Of a stretch of 64,000 bases of DNA, positions 40,680-50,311 are shown piece after piece. The stretch spans positions 98,168 to 162,167 of the forward strand of contig NZ_FCOB02000020.1 of assembly GCF_001545075.1 (NCBI RefSeq), given 5' to 3'. Below the pieces are notes generated by a model. The model did no database searches. It saw nothing but the letters and a program-made list of their open reading frames with translations, and was not told the DNA's origin. The translations under genes were made by a program, and so were the position numbers. The stretch comes from Caballeronia ptereochthonis (GTDB lineage Bacteria; Pseudomonadota; Gammaproteobacteria; Burkholderiales; Burkholderiaceae). Position 1 is the stretch's first letter. Each line of letters starts with the position of its first letter.

Positions 40680-41960
40680 ATGCCGATGAAACTCGACTCC
40701 TACTGGCTCGATACCGCGCCCGCCATGATCTCGACGTGCGAAGGCCCGGCCGACGGTCAGGTCGATGTCGCCGTGATCGGCGGCGGGTTCACGGGTTTGT
40801 CGGCGGCGCTCGCGTTGGGCAGGCGCGGCGCGTCGGTCGCCGTGCTCGATGCCGGGCGCATGGGCGGCGGCGCGTCGGGCCGCAATGGCGGTCAGTGCAA
40901 TACGGGCGTTGCGCAGGACTATGCGGCCTTGCGCGCGCAGCTCGGCGTGGAGCGTGCGCAGGGCTGCTATCGCGCGTATGCGGCGGCGGTGGATACGGTC
41001 GAGCGCTTGATCCGCGAAGAGCAGATCGATTGCGACTATCTGGCTTCGGGAAAACTGAAGCTCGCCGCGAAGCCGCATCATCTCGAACATATCGCCAGGA
41101 CCGCCGAACTGATCCGGCGTGAAGTCGATCCGGACATCGATCTGCTCGATCGCGAGCAGATCCGCAGCGAAGTGCAATCCGACGCTTTCCATGGCGGCCT
41201 GTTGCAGCGTCACGGCGGCCAGATGCATATGGGCAAGTTCGCGGCCGGACTCGCCAATGCAGCCGCAAGACAAGGCGCGCGCCTTTACGAACATGCCGAA
41301 GTCACGAACATCGTGAAGGAAGGCGGCGCGTATCGCATCGAATCGAAGCGCGGTTCGTTGCGCGCGAATCAGGTGCTGATCGCAACCGGTCCCTCGAAGC
41401 ACGGCCCGTTCGCCTGGTATCGCCGCAGGCTTGCGCCGGTGGGCTCGTTCATCATCGTGACGGAGCCGCTGCCGGCCGGCGAGCTCGCGCGTCTCCTGCC
41501 GAAGCGCCGCTCGTACACCACGAGCCGTCTGATGCACAACTACTTTCGCGTCACGCCCGATTCGCGCCTGCTGCTCGGCGGACGCGCGCGCTTCACCGCA
41601 TCGGAGCGTCCTTCCGATGCCAGGAGCGGACGCATCCTGCAAGCGAATCTCACATCGATTTTCCCGAGCCTCGCGGATGTGCGCGTCGATTATTGCTGGG
41701 GCGGGCTCGTCGATATCACCGCCGATCGCCTGCCGCGCGCGGGCCAGCACGACGGCATCTATTTCTCGATGGGCTACAGCGGCCACGGCACGCAGATGTC
41801 CACGCACATGGGACAGATCATGGCCGACGTGATGAACGGCAACGCTGCCGCGAACCCGTGGCGAGATTTCGACTGGCCCGCGATTCCGGGCCATACCGGC
41901 AAGCCGTGGTTTCTGCCGCTCGTCGGCGCCTATTACTCGATCAAAGACGTTTTCTATTGA
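40680..41960 (+). CDS. FAD-dependent amine/amino-acid oxidase, PuuB-like (module A)
   Basis: The 426-residue protein has the DAO fold: VDVAVIGGGFTGLSAALALG (FAD binding, ~29-48), the GGGASGRNGGQCNTGVAQDY motif typical of gamma-glutamylputrescine-oxidase-like enzymes, and the C-terminal GIYFSMGYSGHGTQMSTHMG. It oxidises a primary or secondary amine, releasing aldehyde, ammonia or amine and hydrogen peroxide or reduced acceptor. Starts at 40680 or 40686 are equivalent. It lies between the HAD gene and the Dpp-type transporter of module A, and its paralogue at 53575 has the same place in module B. Confidence 0.88.
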   Translation: MPMKLDSYWLDTAPAMISTCEGPADGQVDVAVIGGGFTGLSAALALGRRGASVAVLDAGRMGGGASGRNGGQCNTGVAQDYAALRAQLGVERAQGCYRAYAAAVDTVERLIREEQIDCDYLASGKLKLAAKPHHLEHIARTAELIRREVDPDIDLLDREQIRSEVQSDAFHGGLLQRHGGQMHMGKFAAGLANAAARQGARLYEHAEVTNIVKEGGAYRIESKRGSLRANQVLIATGPSKHGPFAWYRRRLAPVGSFIIVTEPLPAGELARLLPKRRSYTTSRLMHNYFRVTPDSRLLLGGRARFTASERPSDARSGRILQANLTSIFPSLADVRVDYCWGGLVDITADRLPRAGQHDGIYFSMGYSGHGTQMSTHMGQIMADVMNGNAAANPWRDFDWPAIPGHTGKPWFLPLVGAYYSIKDVFY

Positions 41961-42026
41961 AGCCAAGACAGGCGGCCGCCTACCGAGCCGTCGAACGATC
42001 ACAGCACCCCTCACGCGGAGAAGTCC

Positions 42027-43649
42027 ATGAGCATCGATCAATCGCCTGAAGCAGTTGCCCATGCCGATGCCGGCAAACGGCTCGAAGAACTGACGCGCCG
42101 TGGCGCGTCGCGGCGCAACGTCCTTCGCGCGATGGCCGCGGGCGGACTGTTGTCGGTGACGGGCACGGGCCTGCTCACCGCGAGCGGCGCGGCCTTCGCG
42201 CAGGACAAGCCGAAGCAGGGCGGCAAGATTCGCGTGGCGACGCAATCGTCGTCCGCCGCCGATACGCTCGATCCCGCCAAGGGCGCGCTCGGCACCGACT
42301 ATGCGCGCGCGTTCATGTTCTACAGCGGCCTGACCGAGCTCGATTCGCATCTCGGCGCGAAGATGGCGCTCGCCGAATCGCTCGAAACGACGGACGCGAC
42401 GGTGTGGGTCGTGAAGCTTCGCAGCGGCGTGCAGTTCCACGACGGCAAGTCGCTCTCGCCCAACGACGTGATCTATTCGCTGATGCGCCACAAGGACCCG
42501 GCGGTCGGCTCGAAGGCGAAGACGCTGGCGGATCAGTTCAAGGAGATCAAGGCGACCGGCCCGAACGAACTGACGATCACGCTCACCGGCGCGAACGCGG
42601 ATCTGCCGGTGATTCTCGCCGACTCGCACTTCCTCATCATCAAGGACGGCACGACGGACTTCAAGACGGCCGTCGGCACGGGTCCGTTCAGGCTGAAGGA
42701 GTTCTCGCCGGGCGTGCGCACCGTCGGCGTGCGCAACGAGAAGTACTGGAAGCCGGGCATGCCGCATCTGGACGAAGTGGAGCTGATCGGCATCGCCGAC
42801 GAGCCCGCGCGCGTGAACGCGCTCATGTCCGGCGACGTGCAGCTCATCAACGCAGTGAGCGCGCGCTCGACGGACCGCATCAAGGGCACGCCGGGCTTCG
42901 CGGTGCTGGAGACGAAGACGGGCCAGTACACCGATCTCATCATGCGCGACGAGGGCGGCGTCACGGGCAACGCCGATTTCCGCCGCGGCATGATGTATCT
43001 GATGGATCGCGAGCAGATGCGCAGGACCATCTTCCGCGGCTATGGCGCGATCGGCAACGATCAGCCGATCGATCCGACCAACAAGTACTACATGTCGGGC
43101 TTGCCGCAGCGCGGCTTCGATCCCGACAAGGCGAAATTCCACTTCCAGAAGGCGAAAGTCGGCAGCGCGCCGATCCAGCTCTATGCATCGCCGGCGGCGG
43201 AAGGTTCGGTCGAGATGGCCGTGCTGATGCAGCAAGTCGCGCCGCAGGCGGGCATCAATCTGCAAGTCGTGCGCGTGCCGGCCGATGGTTACTGGTCGAA
43301 CCACTGGATGAAGCATCCGCTCGGCTTCGGCAACATCAATGCGCGCCCGAGCGCGGACGTCATCTTCACGCAGTTCTTCAAGTCCGATGCGCCGTGGAAT
43401 GAAGCGAACTGGAAGAGCCCGCAGTTCGATCAGCTGCTCGTCGCCGCGCGCGGCGAGCCGGACGATGCGAAGCGCAAGAAGCTCTACGGCGACATGCAGG
43501 AGCTCGTGCACAAGGACGGCGGCGTCGGCATTCCGATGTTCCAGAGTTCGCTCGATGCGCACACGACCAAGCTGAAAGGCCTCGGCGGAATTCCGCTCGC
43601 GGGCCTGATGGGCTGGATGTTCGCGGAGAACGTGTGGCTCGAGGCGTAA
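42027..43649 (+). CDS. Peptide/opine-type ABC binding protein with Tat signal (module A)
   Basis: The 540-residue precursor carries a twin-arginine signal (GASRRNVLRAMAAGGLLSVT, cleavage near AFA/QD). The body is a family 5 solute-binding protein: GGKIRVATQSSSAADTLDPA, VKLRSGVQFHDGKSLSPNDV, GTGPFRLKEFSPGVRTVGVR, and the C-terminal lobe with VPADGYWSNHWMKHPLGFGN. This family binds oligopeptides, opines, nickel or sugars. The Tat signal implies export in folded form. It serves the permeases and the double ATPase that follow. A truncated relative occurs at 36641-37165, so this organism carried at least two such transporters. Confidence 0.92.
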   Translation: MSIDQSPEAVAHADAGKRLEELTRRGASRRNVLRAMAAGGLLSVTGTGLLTASGAAFAQDKPKQGGKIRVATQSSSAADTLDPAKGALGTDYARAFMFYSGLTELDSHLGAKMALAESLETTDATVWVVKLRSGVQFHDGKSLSPNDVIYSLMRHKDPAVGSKAKTLADQFKEIKATGPNELTITLTGANADLPVILADSHFLIIKDGTTDFKTAVGTGPFRLKEFSPGVRTVGVRNEKYWKPGMPHLDEVELIGIADEPARVNALMSGDVQLINAVSARSTDRIKGTPGFAVLETKTGQYTDLIMRDEGGVTGNADFRRGMMYLMDREQMRRTIFRGYGAIGNDQPIDPTNKYYMSGLPQRGFDPDKAKFHFQKAKVGSAPIQLYASPAAEGSVEMAVLMQQVAPQAGINLQVVRVPADGYWSNHWMKHPLGFGNINARPSADVIFTQFFKSDAPWNEANWKSPQFDQLLVAARGEPDDAKRKKLYGDMQELVHKDGGVGIPMFQSSLDAHTTKLKGLGGIPLAGLMGWMFAENVWLEA

Positions 43650-43728
43650 GCGCGCTTCAATACGGGATGCGCGCCGTCTTCAAAGCGGCGGCGCGCGAAG
43701 TCAACCCTCAATCGGGAGGCGATATCCG

Positions 43729-44685
43729 ATGAAAGCTCACGCGCAACGACTCATCGCCGCGCGCCTCGGCCTGGCGCTGCTTACGTTGCTGATCGTGTCG
43801 ATGGTGGTGTTCGGCATCACCGGCCTGTTGCCGGGCGATGCCGCGCAGCAGGCGCTCGGACAGGCGGCCACGCCCGAGCAGGTGGCGGCGCTCAGGCATC
43901 AGTTCGGTCTCGATCAGCCGGCCTTCACGCGCTATGTGCAGTGGCTCGTGCATGTAGTGACGGGCAACTTCGGCACGTCGCTGTCGAACAATCTGCCCGT
44001 GCGTGAGCTGATCGCGACGCGTCTGCCGAACTCGCTCGTGCTCGCGGGATTGACCGCGCTCGTGTCCGTGCCGCTCGCGCTCGTGATCGGCATCGTATCG
44101 GCGATGTATCGCGGTTCGCTGCTCGATCGCGTGCTCAATGTATTCACGCTTTCGACGGTCGCCGTGCCCGAGTTTCTCGTCGCGACCATCGCCGTGCTGA
44201 TCTTCGCGGTGAAGCTGCGCTGGCTGCCGGCGCTGTCGTATCTGTCGGACGTATCGTCGTTCGGCGCGCTCGTGCGCACTTACGCGATGCCGGTGATGAC
44301 GCTCTGCTGCGTGATCGTCGCGCAGATGGCCCGCATGACGCGCGCGGCGGTGCTCGATCAGCTCAACGCGTCGTATGTGGAGATGGCGTTGCTCAAGGGC
44401 GCCTCGCCGATGCGAGTCGTTTTGCGGCACGTATTGCCGAACACCATCGGGCCGATCGCCAACGCGGTTGCGCTAAGCCTTTCGTATCTGTTCGGAGGCG
44501 TGGTGATCGTCGAGTCGATCTTCAATTATCCCGGTCTTGCGAGCCTGATGGTCGATGCGGTCACCAATCGCGACATGCCGCTCGTGCAGGGCTGCGTGAT
44601 GGTGTTCTGCGCGGCGTATCTCGCGCTCGTGCTCGTCGCCGACCTGTGCCAGATCGTATCCAACCCGAGGCTGCGTCAACGATGA
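43729..44685 (+). CDS. Dpp-type ABC transporter permease, DppB-like (module A)
   Basis: The 318-residue inner-membrane protein starts at the ATG at 43729. It has the DppB pattern: GITGLLPGDAAQQALGQAAT, a periplasmic loop, six hydrophobic segments and the cytoplasmic coupling motif in YVEMALLKGASPMRVVLRHV before LPNTIGPIANAVALSLSYLF. It forms half of the channel. The stop overlaps the next permease start by ATGA. It starts a chain in which six successive gene junctions overlap. Confidence 0.92.
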   Translation: MKAHAQRLIAARLGLALLTLLIVSMVVFGITGLLPGDAAQQALGQAATPEQVAALRHQFGLDQPAFTRYVQWLVHVVTGNFGTSLSNNLPVRELIATRLPNSLVLAGLTALVSVPLALVIGIVSAMYRGSLLDRVLNVFTLSTVAVPEFLVATIAVLIFAVKLRWLPALSYLSDVSSFGALVRTYAMPVMTLCCVIVAQMARMTRAAVLDQLNASYVEMALLKGASPMRVVLRHVLPNTIGPIANAVALSLSYLFGGVVIVESIFNYPGLASLMVDAVTNRDMPLVQGCVMVFCAAYLALVLVADLCQIVSNPRLRQR

Positions 44686-45623
44686 ACCGACACGCCGCAA
44701 CTCCCGTCTCCTCTCACGCCACCACCGTGCTGTACGAGCAGCCCTCCGCCGATGCGCCGCAGGAGCAGGCGTCCGTCGTCAGGCGGAGCGTGTGGAGGCG
44801 CCTCGTGAACCGCTTCTCGGTGCTCGGGCTGATCGGGCTTTTCATCGTCGTGTTCTGGCTCGCGGTTGCATTCGTCGGGCCGATCGTCGCGCCGTACAAG
44901 GGCGGCGCGTTCACGTCGACGGAAATCTTCGGCTCGTATGGCGCCGCGCACTGGCTCGGCACGGACTATCTCGGCCGCGACATGCTGAGCCGCATTCTCT
45001 ACGGCACGCAATACACGGTCGGACTCGCGCTTGCATCGACGGTGCTCGCGAGCGTCATCGGCACGTTCTTCGGGCTGGTGGCGGCCGTGTCGGGCCGCTG
45101 GGTCGACGAGGTCCTGAGCCGCCTCTTCGATGCGCTCATCTCGATCCCGAGCAAGATTCTCGCGCTCGTCGTGATCGCCGCGTTCGGCTCGTCCATTCCG
45201 ATGCTGATGATGGTCGCCGCGCTCGCGTACATTCCCGGCGCGTTTCGCATTTCGCGCTCGCTCGCGGTGAACATCATGACGCTCGAATACGTGCAGGTCG
45301 CGAAGGCGCGCGGCGAGAAGCTCTTCTACATCGCGCGCGTCGAAGTGCTGCCCAACATGATTCACCCGATGCTCGCGGACTTCGGCTTGCGCTTCGTGTT
45401 CATCGTGCTGCTGCTTTCGGGGCTGAGCTTCCTCGGCCTGGGCGTGCAGCCGCCGAACGCGGACTGGGGCTCGCTCGTGCGCGAGAACATCGGCGGTCTC
45501 GCGGAAGGCGCGCCTGCGGTGCTGATGCCCGCTGTCGCGATCGCGACGCTGACCGTCGGCGTGAATCTGCTCATCGACAGCTTGCGTCGTCATGGCGCGC
45601 GTTCGCACGGAGGCGGGCAATGA
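44682..45623 (+). CDS. Dpp-type ABC transporter permease, DppC-like (module A)
   Basis: The 313-residue protein starts at 44682 (ATGA overlap with the previous gene). After a ~35-residue cytoplasmic tail comes the first helix (VLGLIGLFIVVFWLAVAFVG), then HWLGTDYLGRDMLSRILYGT, the DppC hallmark, and the coupling motif in YVQVAKARGEKLFYIARVEV. It ends in a hydrophobic region and a short basic tail. It pairs with the DppB-like subunit. The long frame on the opposite strand is a shadow. Confidence 0.92.
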   Translation: MNRHAATPVSSHATTVLYEQPSADAPQEQASVVRRSVWRRLVNRFSVLGLIGLFIVVFWLAVAFVGPIVAPYKGGAFTSTEIFGSYGAAHWLGTDYLGRDMLSRILYGTQYTVGLALASTVLASVIGTFFGLVAAVSGRWVDEVLSRLFDALISIPSKILALVVIAAFGSSIPMLMMVAALAYIPGAFRISRSLAVNIMTLEYVQVAKARGEKLFYIARVEVLPNMIHPMLADFGLRFVFIVLLLSGLSFLGLGVQPPNADWGSLVRENIGGLAEGAPAVLMPAVAIATLTVGVNLLIDSLRRHGARSHGGGQ

Positions 45624-47461
45624 CAACGAACACGAGCATGATCGAAGTGAAAGGCCTGCGCGTGGTCGCGGGCAGCGCGCCCGATCCGGTTGTCGAGATC
45701 GTGAAGGGCGTCGAGTTCACGGTGAAGAAGGGCGAAGTGCTCGCGCTGATCGGCGAGTCGGGTTCGGGGAAGACGACCATCGCGTTGTCTTTGCTCGGAC
45801 ACGCACGCGGCGGATGTTCGATCGCGGGCGGCTCGGTGAAGATCGGCGATATCGACGTGCTTTCCCTCGATGAGAAGGGCCGCCGCGCGTTGCGTGCGCG
45901 CGTCGTTGCGTATGTCGCGCAGAGTGCGTCGGCGGGCTTCAATCCGGCGCGCACGATCATGGATCAGGTGACCGAGCCCGCGCTGCTGCACAAGCTGATG
46001 ACGCCCGCCGCCGCGCGCGAGAAGGCCATCGGCCTGTTTCGTTCGCTTGCGTTGCCGGGTCCTGAAACGATTGGCGATCGCTATCCGCATCAGGTGTCGG
46101 GCGGTCAGCTGCAGCGTTTGATGGCGGCAATGGCGTTGATCACCGATCCGGCTGTCGTCGTGTTCGACGAGCCGACTACCGCGCTCGATGTGACCACGCA
46201 GATCGAAGTGCTCTCGTCGTTCAAGCGCGTGATCCGCGAGCTCGGCACGACGGCGGTGTATGTGTCGCACGATCTGGCGGTCGTCGCGCAGATGGCGGAT
46301 CGCATCGTCGTGTTGAACGCCGGACGCGTGCGCGAAAACGGCACCACGGCGCAGGTGCTCGATGCGCCCGCCGACGAATACACGCGTCAGTTGCTTGCGG
46401 CGACGCGTCGTCCCGAGGCGGAGTTCACCGCGCCCGACGAAGTTCGCGAGGTTCCGCTGCTCGAAATCCGCAACCTGAGCGCGGGCTATGGCCGCGTCGA
46501 TGCCAGCGGTGTGCCCGCCGTGCGCGTGCTCGATGACGTGAGCCTGAAGATCGCGCGTGGCAGCACGCTTGGCGTGATCGGCGAATCGGGTTCGGGCAAG
46601 ACGACGCTCGCGCGCGTGGTCGCGGGTCTCGTCGATCGCGCGCGCGGCGACGTGCTGCTCGACGGCAAGCCTTTGCCCGCGAAGTTGTCGGATCGCACGC
46701 TGGATCAATATCGTCGCGTGCAGATCGTGTTCCAGAACGCCGATACCGCGCTGAACCCGAGCCGCGCCATCGCCGATATCCTCGCCAGGCCGATGAGCTT
46801 CTATCACGGCCTGCGCGGCGCGGCGGCGCAAAAGCGCATGCTCGAGCTGCTCGATCTGGTGAAGCTGCCGGCGTCGATCGCGAGGCGTCAGCCGGGTGGC
46901 TTGTCGGGCGGGCAGAAGCAGCGCGTGAATCTCGCGCGTGCACTCGCCGCGAACCCCGAACTCATTCTCTGCGATGAAGTGACGTCCGCGCTCGACACGG
47001 TCGTCGGCGCCGCGATTCTCGATCTGCTCGCCGAACTGCGCCGCGAGCTGAACGTGTCGTACATGTTCATCAGCCACGATATCTCGACGGTGCGCGCCAT
47101 CTGCGACGAAGTGATCGTGCTCTACGCGGGCCAGTGCGTCGAAGCCGGTCAGCGCGACGCGCTTTCGCGTCCGCCGTATCACCCGTACACCGGTTTGCTC
47201 GTCGATTCGGTGCCTGCATTGCGTCCCGGCTGGCTCGATTCGCGTCGTGCGATGGCGCTCGCCGCGTTGCCCGCGCTCGGCCCGGAAAGCGATGCGCACG
47301 AACTGTGCAGCTTTCGTTCGCGCTGCGCGGCGCGCATCGACGGCAAGTGCAACGTCACGCCGCCTGCCAGGAAGAAATTGCCTTCGGGCGCGGAGATTCT
47401 GTGCCATCACAGCGCCGCCGATCTCTCGCGCATGCAATCGACGGAAACGGTGACGGCATGA
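45620..47461 (+). CDS. Dpp-type ABC transporter ATPase with two fused domains (module A)
   Basis: The 613-residue protein contains two complete nucleotide-binding domains, corresponding to DppD and DppF in one chain. Domain 1 has Walker A GESGSGKTT (45-53), signature VSGGQLQR and Walker B VVVFDEPTTAL. Domain 2 has Walker A GESGSGKTT (~325), signature LSGGQKQR and ELILCDEVTSAL. Each has an H-loop (VSHDLAVV and ISHDISTV). The C-terminus carries the cysteine-rich oligopeptide-transporter tail (CSFRSRCAARIDGKC). It powers uptake through the two permeases. Overlaps of four bases on both sides couple it to permease and ferredoxin genes. Confidence 0.93.
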   Translation: MTTNTSMIEVKGLRVVAGSAPDPVVEIVKGVEFTVKKGEVLALIGESGSGKTTIALSLLGHARGGCSIAGGSVKIGDIDVLSLDEKGRRALRARVVAYVAQSASAGFNPARTIMDQVTEPALLHKLMTPAAAREKAIGLFRSLALPGPETIGDRYPHQVSGGQLQRLMAAMALITDPAVVVFDEPTTALDVTTQIEVLSSFKRVIRELGTTAVYVSHDLAVVAQMADRIVVLNAGRVRENGTTAQVLDAPADEYTRQLLAATRRPEAEFTAPDEVREVPLLEIRNLSAGYGRVDASGVPAVRVLDDVSLKIARGSTLGVIGESGSGKTTLARVVAGLVDRARGDVLLDGKPLPAKLSDRTLDQYRRVQIVFQNADTALNPSRAIADILARPMSFYHGLRGAAAQKRMLELLDLVKLPASIARRQPGGLSGGQKQRVNLARALAANPELILCDEVTSALDTVVGAAILDLLAELRRELNVSYMFISHDISTVRAICDEVIVLYAGQCVEAGQRDALSRPPYHPYTGLLVDSVPALRPGWLDSRRAMALAALPALGPESDAHELCSFRSRCAARIDGKCNVTPPARKKLPSGAEILCHHSAADLSRMQSTETVTA

Positions 47462-47772
47462 GCGGACGGTTCGTGAGAGTCGCGGAGAAAGGGCGCAGGA
47501 CGTTCGAGATCGTCATCGACGGAAAGCGTGCGCGCGCGGCCGAGGGCGACACGCTGATGGTCGCGCTGCTGACGTCACAGGAAGACTTGCGCGATTCCGA
47601 ATTCGGCGATGGCCGTCGCGCGGGCTTCTGTGTGATGGGTGCGTGCCAGGACTGCTGGGTCTGGACCGCGAGCGGCGAGCGCTTGCGCGCGTGCACGACG
47701 CAGGCGGTCGAAGGCATGTCGATCGTCACGCGCTTCGCGCAGGCGCAGGAGGGCGTATGGCCGCGACTGTGA
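47458..47772 (+). CDS. Small 2Fe-2S ferredoxin subunit, second set (module A)
   Basis: The 104-residue protein has cluster cysteines CVMGACQDC and a fourth in LRACTTQA. It is homologous in layout to the subunit at 26107-26409 (CMMGVCFDC) but clearly diverged. It overlaps the ATPase stop by ATGA and the FAD subunit start by 16 bases. It forms the small electron-transfer subunit of the second three-component oxidase of the window, directly coupled here to a transporter. Confidence 0.88.
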   Translation: MSGRFVRVAEKGRRTFEIVIDGKRARAAEGDTLMVALLTSQEDLRDSEFGDGRRAGFCVMGACQDCWVWTASGERLRACTTQAVEGMSIVTRFAQAQEGVWPRL

Positions 47773-49145
47773 TCGTGATCGGCGCGGGGCCGGCGGGCGT
47801 GCGCGCGGCGCAGGCGCTCGTGCAGGCGGGTTTGCGTCCCGTCGTCATCGATGAAGGCAGAAGGGATGGCGGACAGATTTATCGACGTCAGCCCGAAGGT
47901 TTTACGCGCACGTATGAGACCTTGTACGGCAGCGAAGCCGAACGGGCTCGAGCATTGCATGGCGATTTCGATGCGTTGCGCGCGCGGATCGACTACGTTC
48001 CCGAGACGCTCGTGTGGAACATCGAGCCGAATGCGGTGCATGTGGTGAGCGGCACGCGCTATCGAAAGATTGCATTCGATGGGCTCATCATTTGCAGCGG
48101 CGCGACGGATCGGCTGATGCCCGTTCCCGGCTGGCATCACGCGGGCACATATAGCCTGGGCGGCGCACAGGTCGCGTTGAAATCGCAGGGCTGCGCGATC
48201 GGCTCGCGCGTCGTGATGATGGGCACCGGCCCGCTCCTTTATCTCGTCGCCGCGCAGTACGTGAAAGCGGGCGCGAAGGTGAGCGCGGTGCTCGATACGT
48301 CGACATTCGTGCAACGCGTGCGTGCGCTGCCGCAATTGCTCGCGATTCCATCGACGTTGAAGAAAGGCATCGCGTTGATGAGCGTGCTCAAACGCGCTGG
48401 TGTGCCGATTCATCGCGGCATCACGCCTGTATCGATTGAAGGAACGCCCGAGCATGGCGTTCAGAGCGTGCGCGTCACGCAAGCGAACGGCTCGATGTTC
48501 GAAGTGGAATGCGATGCGGTCGCGCTAGGCTATCACTTGCGTTCCGAGACGCAGCTCGCCGATCTCGCGGGCTGCGAGTTCCACTTCGACCGGGCTTTGC
48601 ACCAGTGGCTGCCGATTGCGGACGAAGACGGCCGCAGCCACATAAAAGGCGTCTATGTCGCGGGCGACGGCGCGCGCGTGCGCGGCGCGGATGCCGCCGA
48701 ACACGCGGGGCGACTCGCGGCATTGGCCGCCTTGAACGATCTGGGTGTCGCGCACGATGCCGCCGAGGCCAGAAAGTTGCGCGTGCAACTAACCCGCTTC
48801 ACGCGCTTTGCCGCGGGGTTGCGCACCGCATTCCCATGGCCCGCGCGCTTTGCCGCGGCGTTGCCGGACGAAACCATCGTCTGCCGCTGCGAGGCGATCA
48901 CCGCGGGCGAGCTTCGCCGGGTCGTCAACGAAATGGGCGCGAAAGAAGCGAATCGCGCAAAGGCGTTTTCACGCGTCGGCATGGGCCGCTGCCAGGGCCG
49001 CTTTTGCGCGCATGCCGGCGCCGAAGTGATTGCCGCGGAAGCGCGCGTGCCGCTCGAAGCCGTGGGAAGGCTGCGCGGCCAGGCGCCCGTCAAACCGCTG
49101 CCGATGGCGCTCGCGCCCCACAAGGACATGGAGACGAGCGAATGA
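47757..49145 (+). CDS. Opine/hydroxyproline-oxidase-type FAD subunit with BFD domain, second set (module A)
   Basis: The 462-residue protein begins MAATVIVIGAGPAGVRAAQA (FAD site). It contains the GGQIYRRQP motif also seen in the first set (GGQIYRNATQ), a second dinucleotide site (VVMMGTGPLLYLVAAQYVKA) and the C-terminal cluster cysteines CRCEA and GMGRCQGRFC. The domain order is that of HcnB/OoxA. It should transfer electrons from the DAO-fold subunit encoded next. The start is set by overlap with the ferredoxin gene. Sequence identity with 24650-26110 is moderate, so the two sets probably have different substrates. Confidence 0.88.
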   Translation: MAATVIVIGAGPAGVRAAQALVQAGLRPVVIDEGRRDGGQIYRRQPEGFTRTYETLYGSEAERARALHGDFDALRARIDYVPETLVWNIEPNAVHVVSGTRYRKIAFDGLIICSGATDRLMPVPGWHHAGTYSLGGAQVALKSQGCAIGSRVVMMGTGPLLYLVAAQYVKAGAKVSAVLDTSTFVQRVRALPQLLAIPSTLKKGIALMSVLKRAGVPIHRGITPVSIEGTPEHGVQSVRVTQANGSMFEVECDAVALGYHLRSETQLADLAGCEFHFDRALHQWLPIADEDGRSHIKGVYVAGDGARVRGADAAEHAGRLAALAALNDLGVAHDAAEARKLRVQLTRFTRFAAGLRTAFPWPARFAAALPDETIVCRCEAITAGELRRVVNEMGAKEANRAKAFSRVGMGRCQGRFCAHAGAEVIAAEARVPLEAVGRLRGQAPVKPLPMALAPHKDMETSE

Positions 49146-50311
49146 ACCAGCGCGCCGATGTAATCGTGATCGGCGGCGGCATCGTCGGCACGACGACCGC
49201 TTTTTTCCTGCGACGCCGCCAGCGCTCCGTGATTCTGCTCGAACGTGGTTTGACGGGACAGCAGGCGAGCGGCGTGAACTTCGGCGGCGTGCGTCGACAG
49301 GGACGGGCGCTCGAGCAACTCGCGATGTCGAATCGCGCGCTGGAAACGTGGCGTCGTTCGCGCGAATTGCTCGGTGAAGACATCGAGTTCCTGCCGTCGG
49401 GGCACACGCGCGTCTGCTATCACGCGCACGACGCCGAATACTTCCATCGCTATGCCACCGAGGCGCGCGCCCATGGCCTCGATCTCGAAGTGCTCGAAGG
49501 TGCGGCCATGTTCAGTCGCTTTCCGTTTCTCGGACGCGACGTGCTCGCTGCATCGATCTCGCCGCTCGATGGCCACGCGAACCCGCGTCTCGCCGCGCCC
49601 GCGTTCGGACGCGCGGCGGCGCGGCTTGGCGCGCGCATCGTCGAGAACACGGAAGTCGTGCGCGTCGAAAAGGAGGCGGGCGGCTTTCGCGTGGAAAGCG
49701 CGGCGGGCGATGTCTATCGCGCGGAGCAAGTGCTGATCTGCGCGGGCGCATGGGCCAACGCGCTGTCGACCCAGCTCGGCGAGCCCGTGCCGCTCGTCGC
49801 GCGCGGTCCGCAGATGGCGGTGACCGAGCCCGTGCCGTACGTCTTCAGGTTTTCGATGGGCGTGTACACGTCGATCAAGGAAGAGAGCGTGTATTTCCGG
49901 CAAATTCCGCGCGGCAACATCGTGCTGGGTGGCGGTCCGCCCGGTCCCGCCGATGCCTCCACGCGGCGCGCTTCCGTCCTGCCCGAAAATACTGTCGCGC
50001 AGATGGCACAGTTCCGCCGCATGGTGCCCGCGATGCGACCGCTGCATGTGATTCGCGTCTGGAGCGGCGTGGAAAGCTATCTACCGGATTCGGAGCCGGT
50101 GATCGGCCCGAGCTCCAGGGCCGATGGCCTCTTCTATGCATTCGGCTTTTCCGGTTCAGGTTTTCAGATCGGCCCGGGCGTCGGCGAAACGCTCGCCGAA
50201 TTGCTCGACACCGGCAGCACGCCGATCGACCTTGCATCGTTTTCCATCAGACGATTCGAGTGCGCGTCATCGGCGCGCGCCGAGTCGGTCACTTCCGAGA
50301 CTTCGCCATGA
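49142..50311 (+). CDS. FAD-dependent oxidase of the DAO fold (OoxB/HcnC-like), second set (module A)
   Basis: The 389-residue protein has VIVIGGGIVGTTTAFFLRRR at the FAD site, the substrate-side segment GVNFGGVRRQGRALEQLAMS, IVLGGGPPGP and the C-terminal FYAFGFSGSGFQIGPGVGET. With the two preceding genes it forms a heterotrimeric dehydrogenase for an amino or imino acid. It overlaps both neighbours by ATGA. The C-terminal ~25 residues (CASSARAESVTSETSP) look poorly conserved. Confidence 0.88.
   Translation: MNQRADVIVIGGGIVGTTTAFFLRRRQRSVILLERGLTGQQASGVNFGGVRRQGRALEQLAMSNRALETWRRSRELLGEDIEFLPSGHTRVCYHAHDAEYFHRYATEARAHGLDLEVLEGAAMFSRFPFLGRDVLAASISPLDGHANPRLAAPAFGRAAARLGARIVENTEVVRVEKEAGGFRVESAAGDVYRAEQVLICAGAWANALSTQLGEPVPLVARGPQMAVTEPVPYVFRFSMGVYTSIKEESVYFRQIPRGNIVLGGGPPGPADASTRRASVLPENTVAQMAQFRRMVPAMRPLHVIRVWSGVESYLPDSEPVIGPSSRADGLFYAFGFSGSGFQIGPGVGETLAELLDTGSTPIDLASFSIRRFECASSARAESVTSETSP

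Noticed and set aside
40572..43562. 996-codon open frame on the minus strand opposite the oxidase and Dpp-type binding protein
   Set aside because: Same shadow effect. The sense-strand genes carry clear FAD and binding-protein motifs and ribosome sites.
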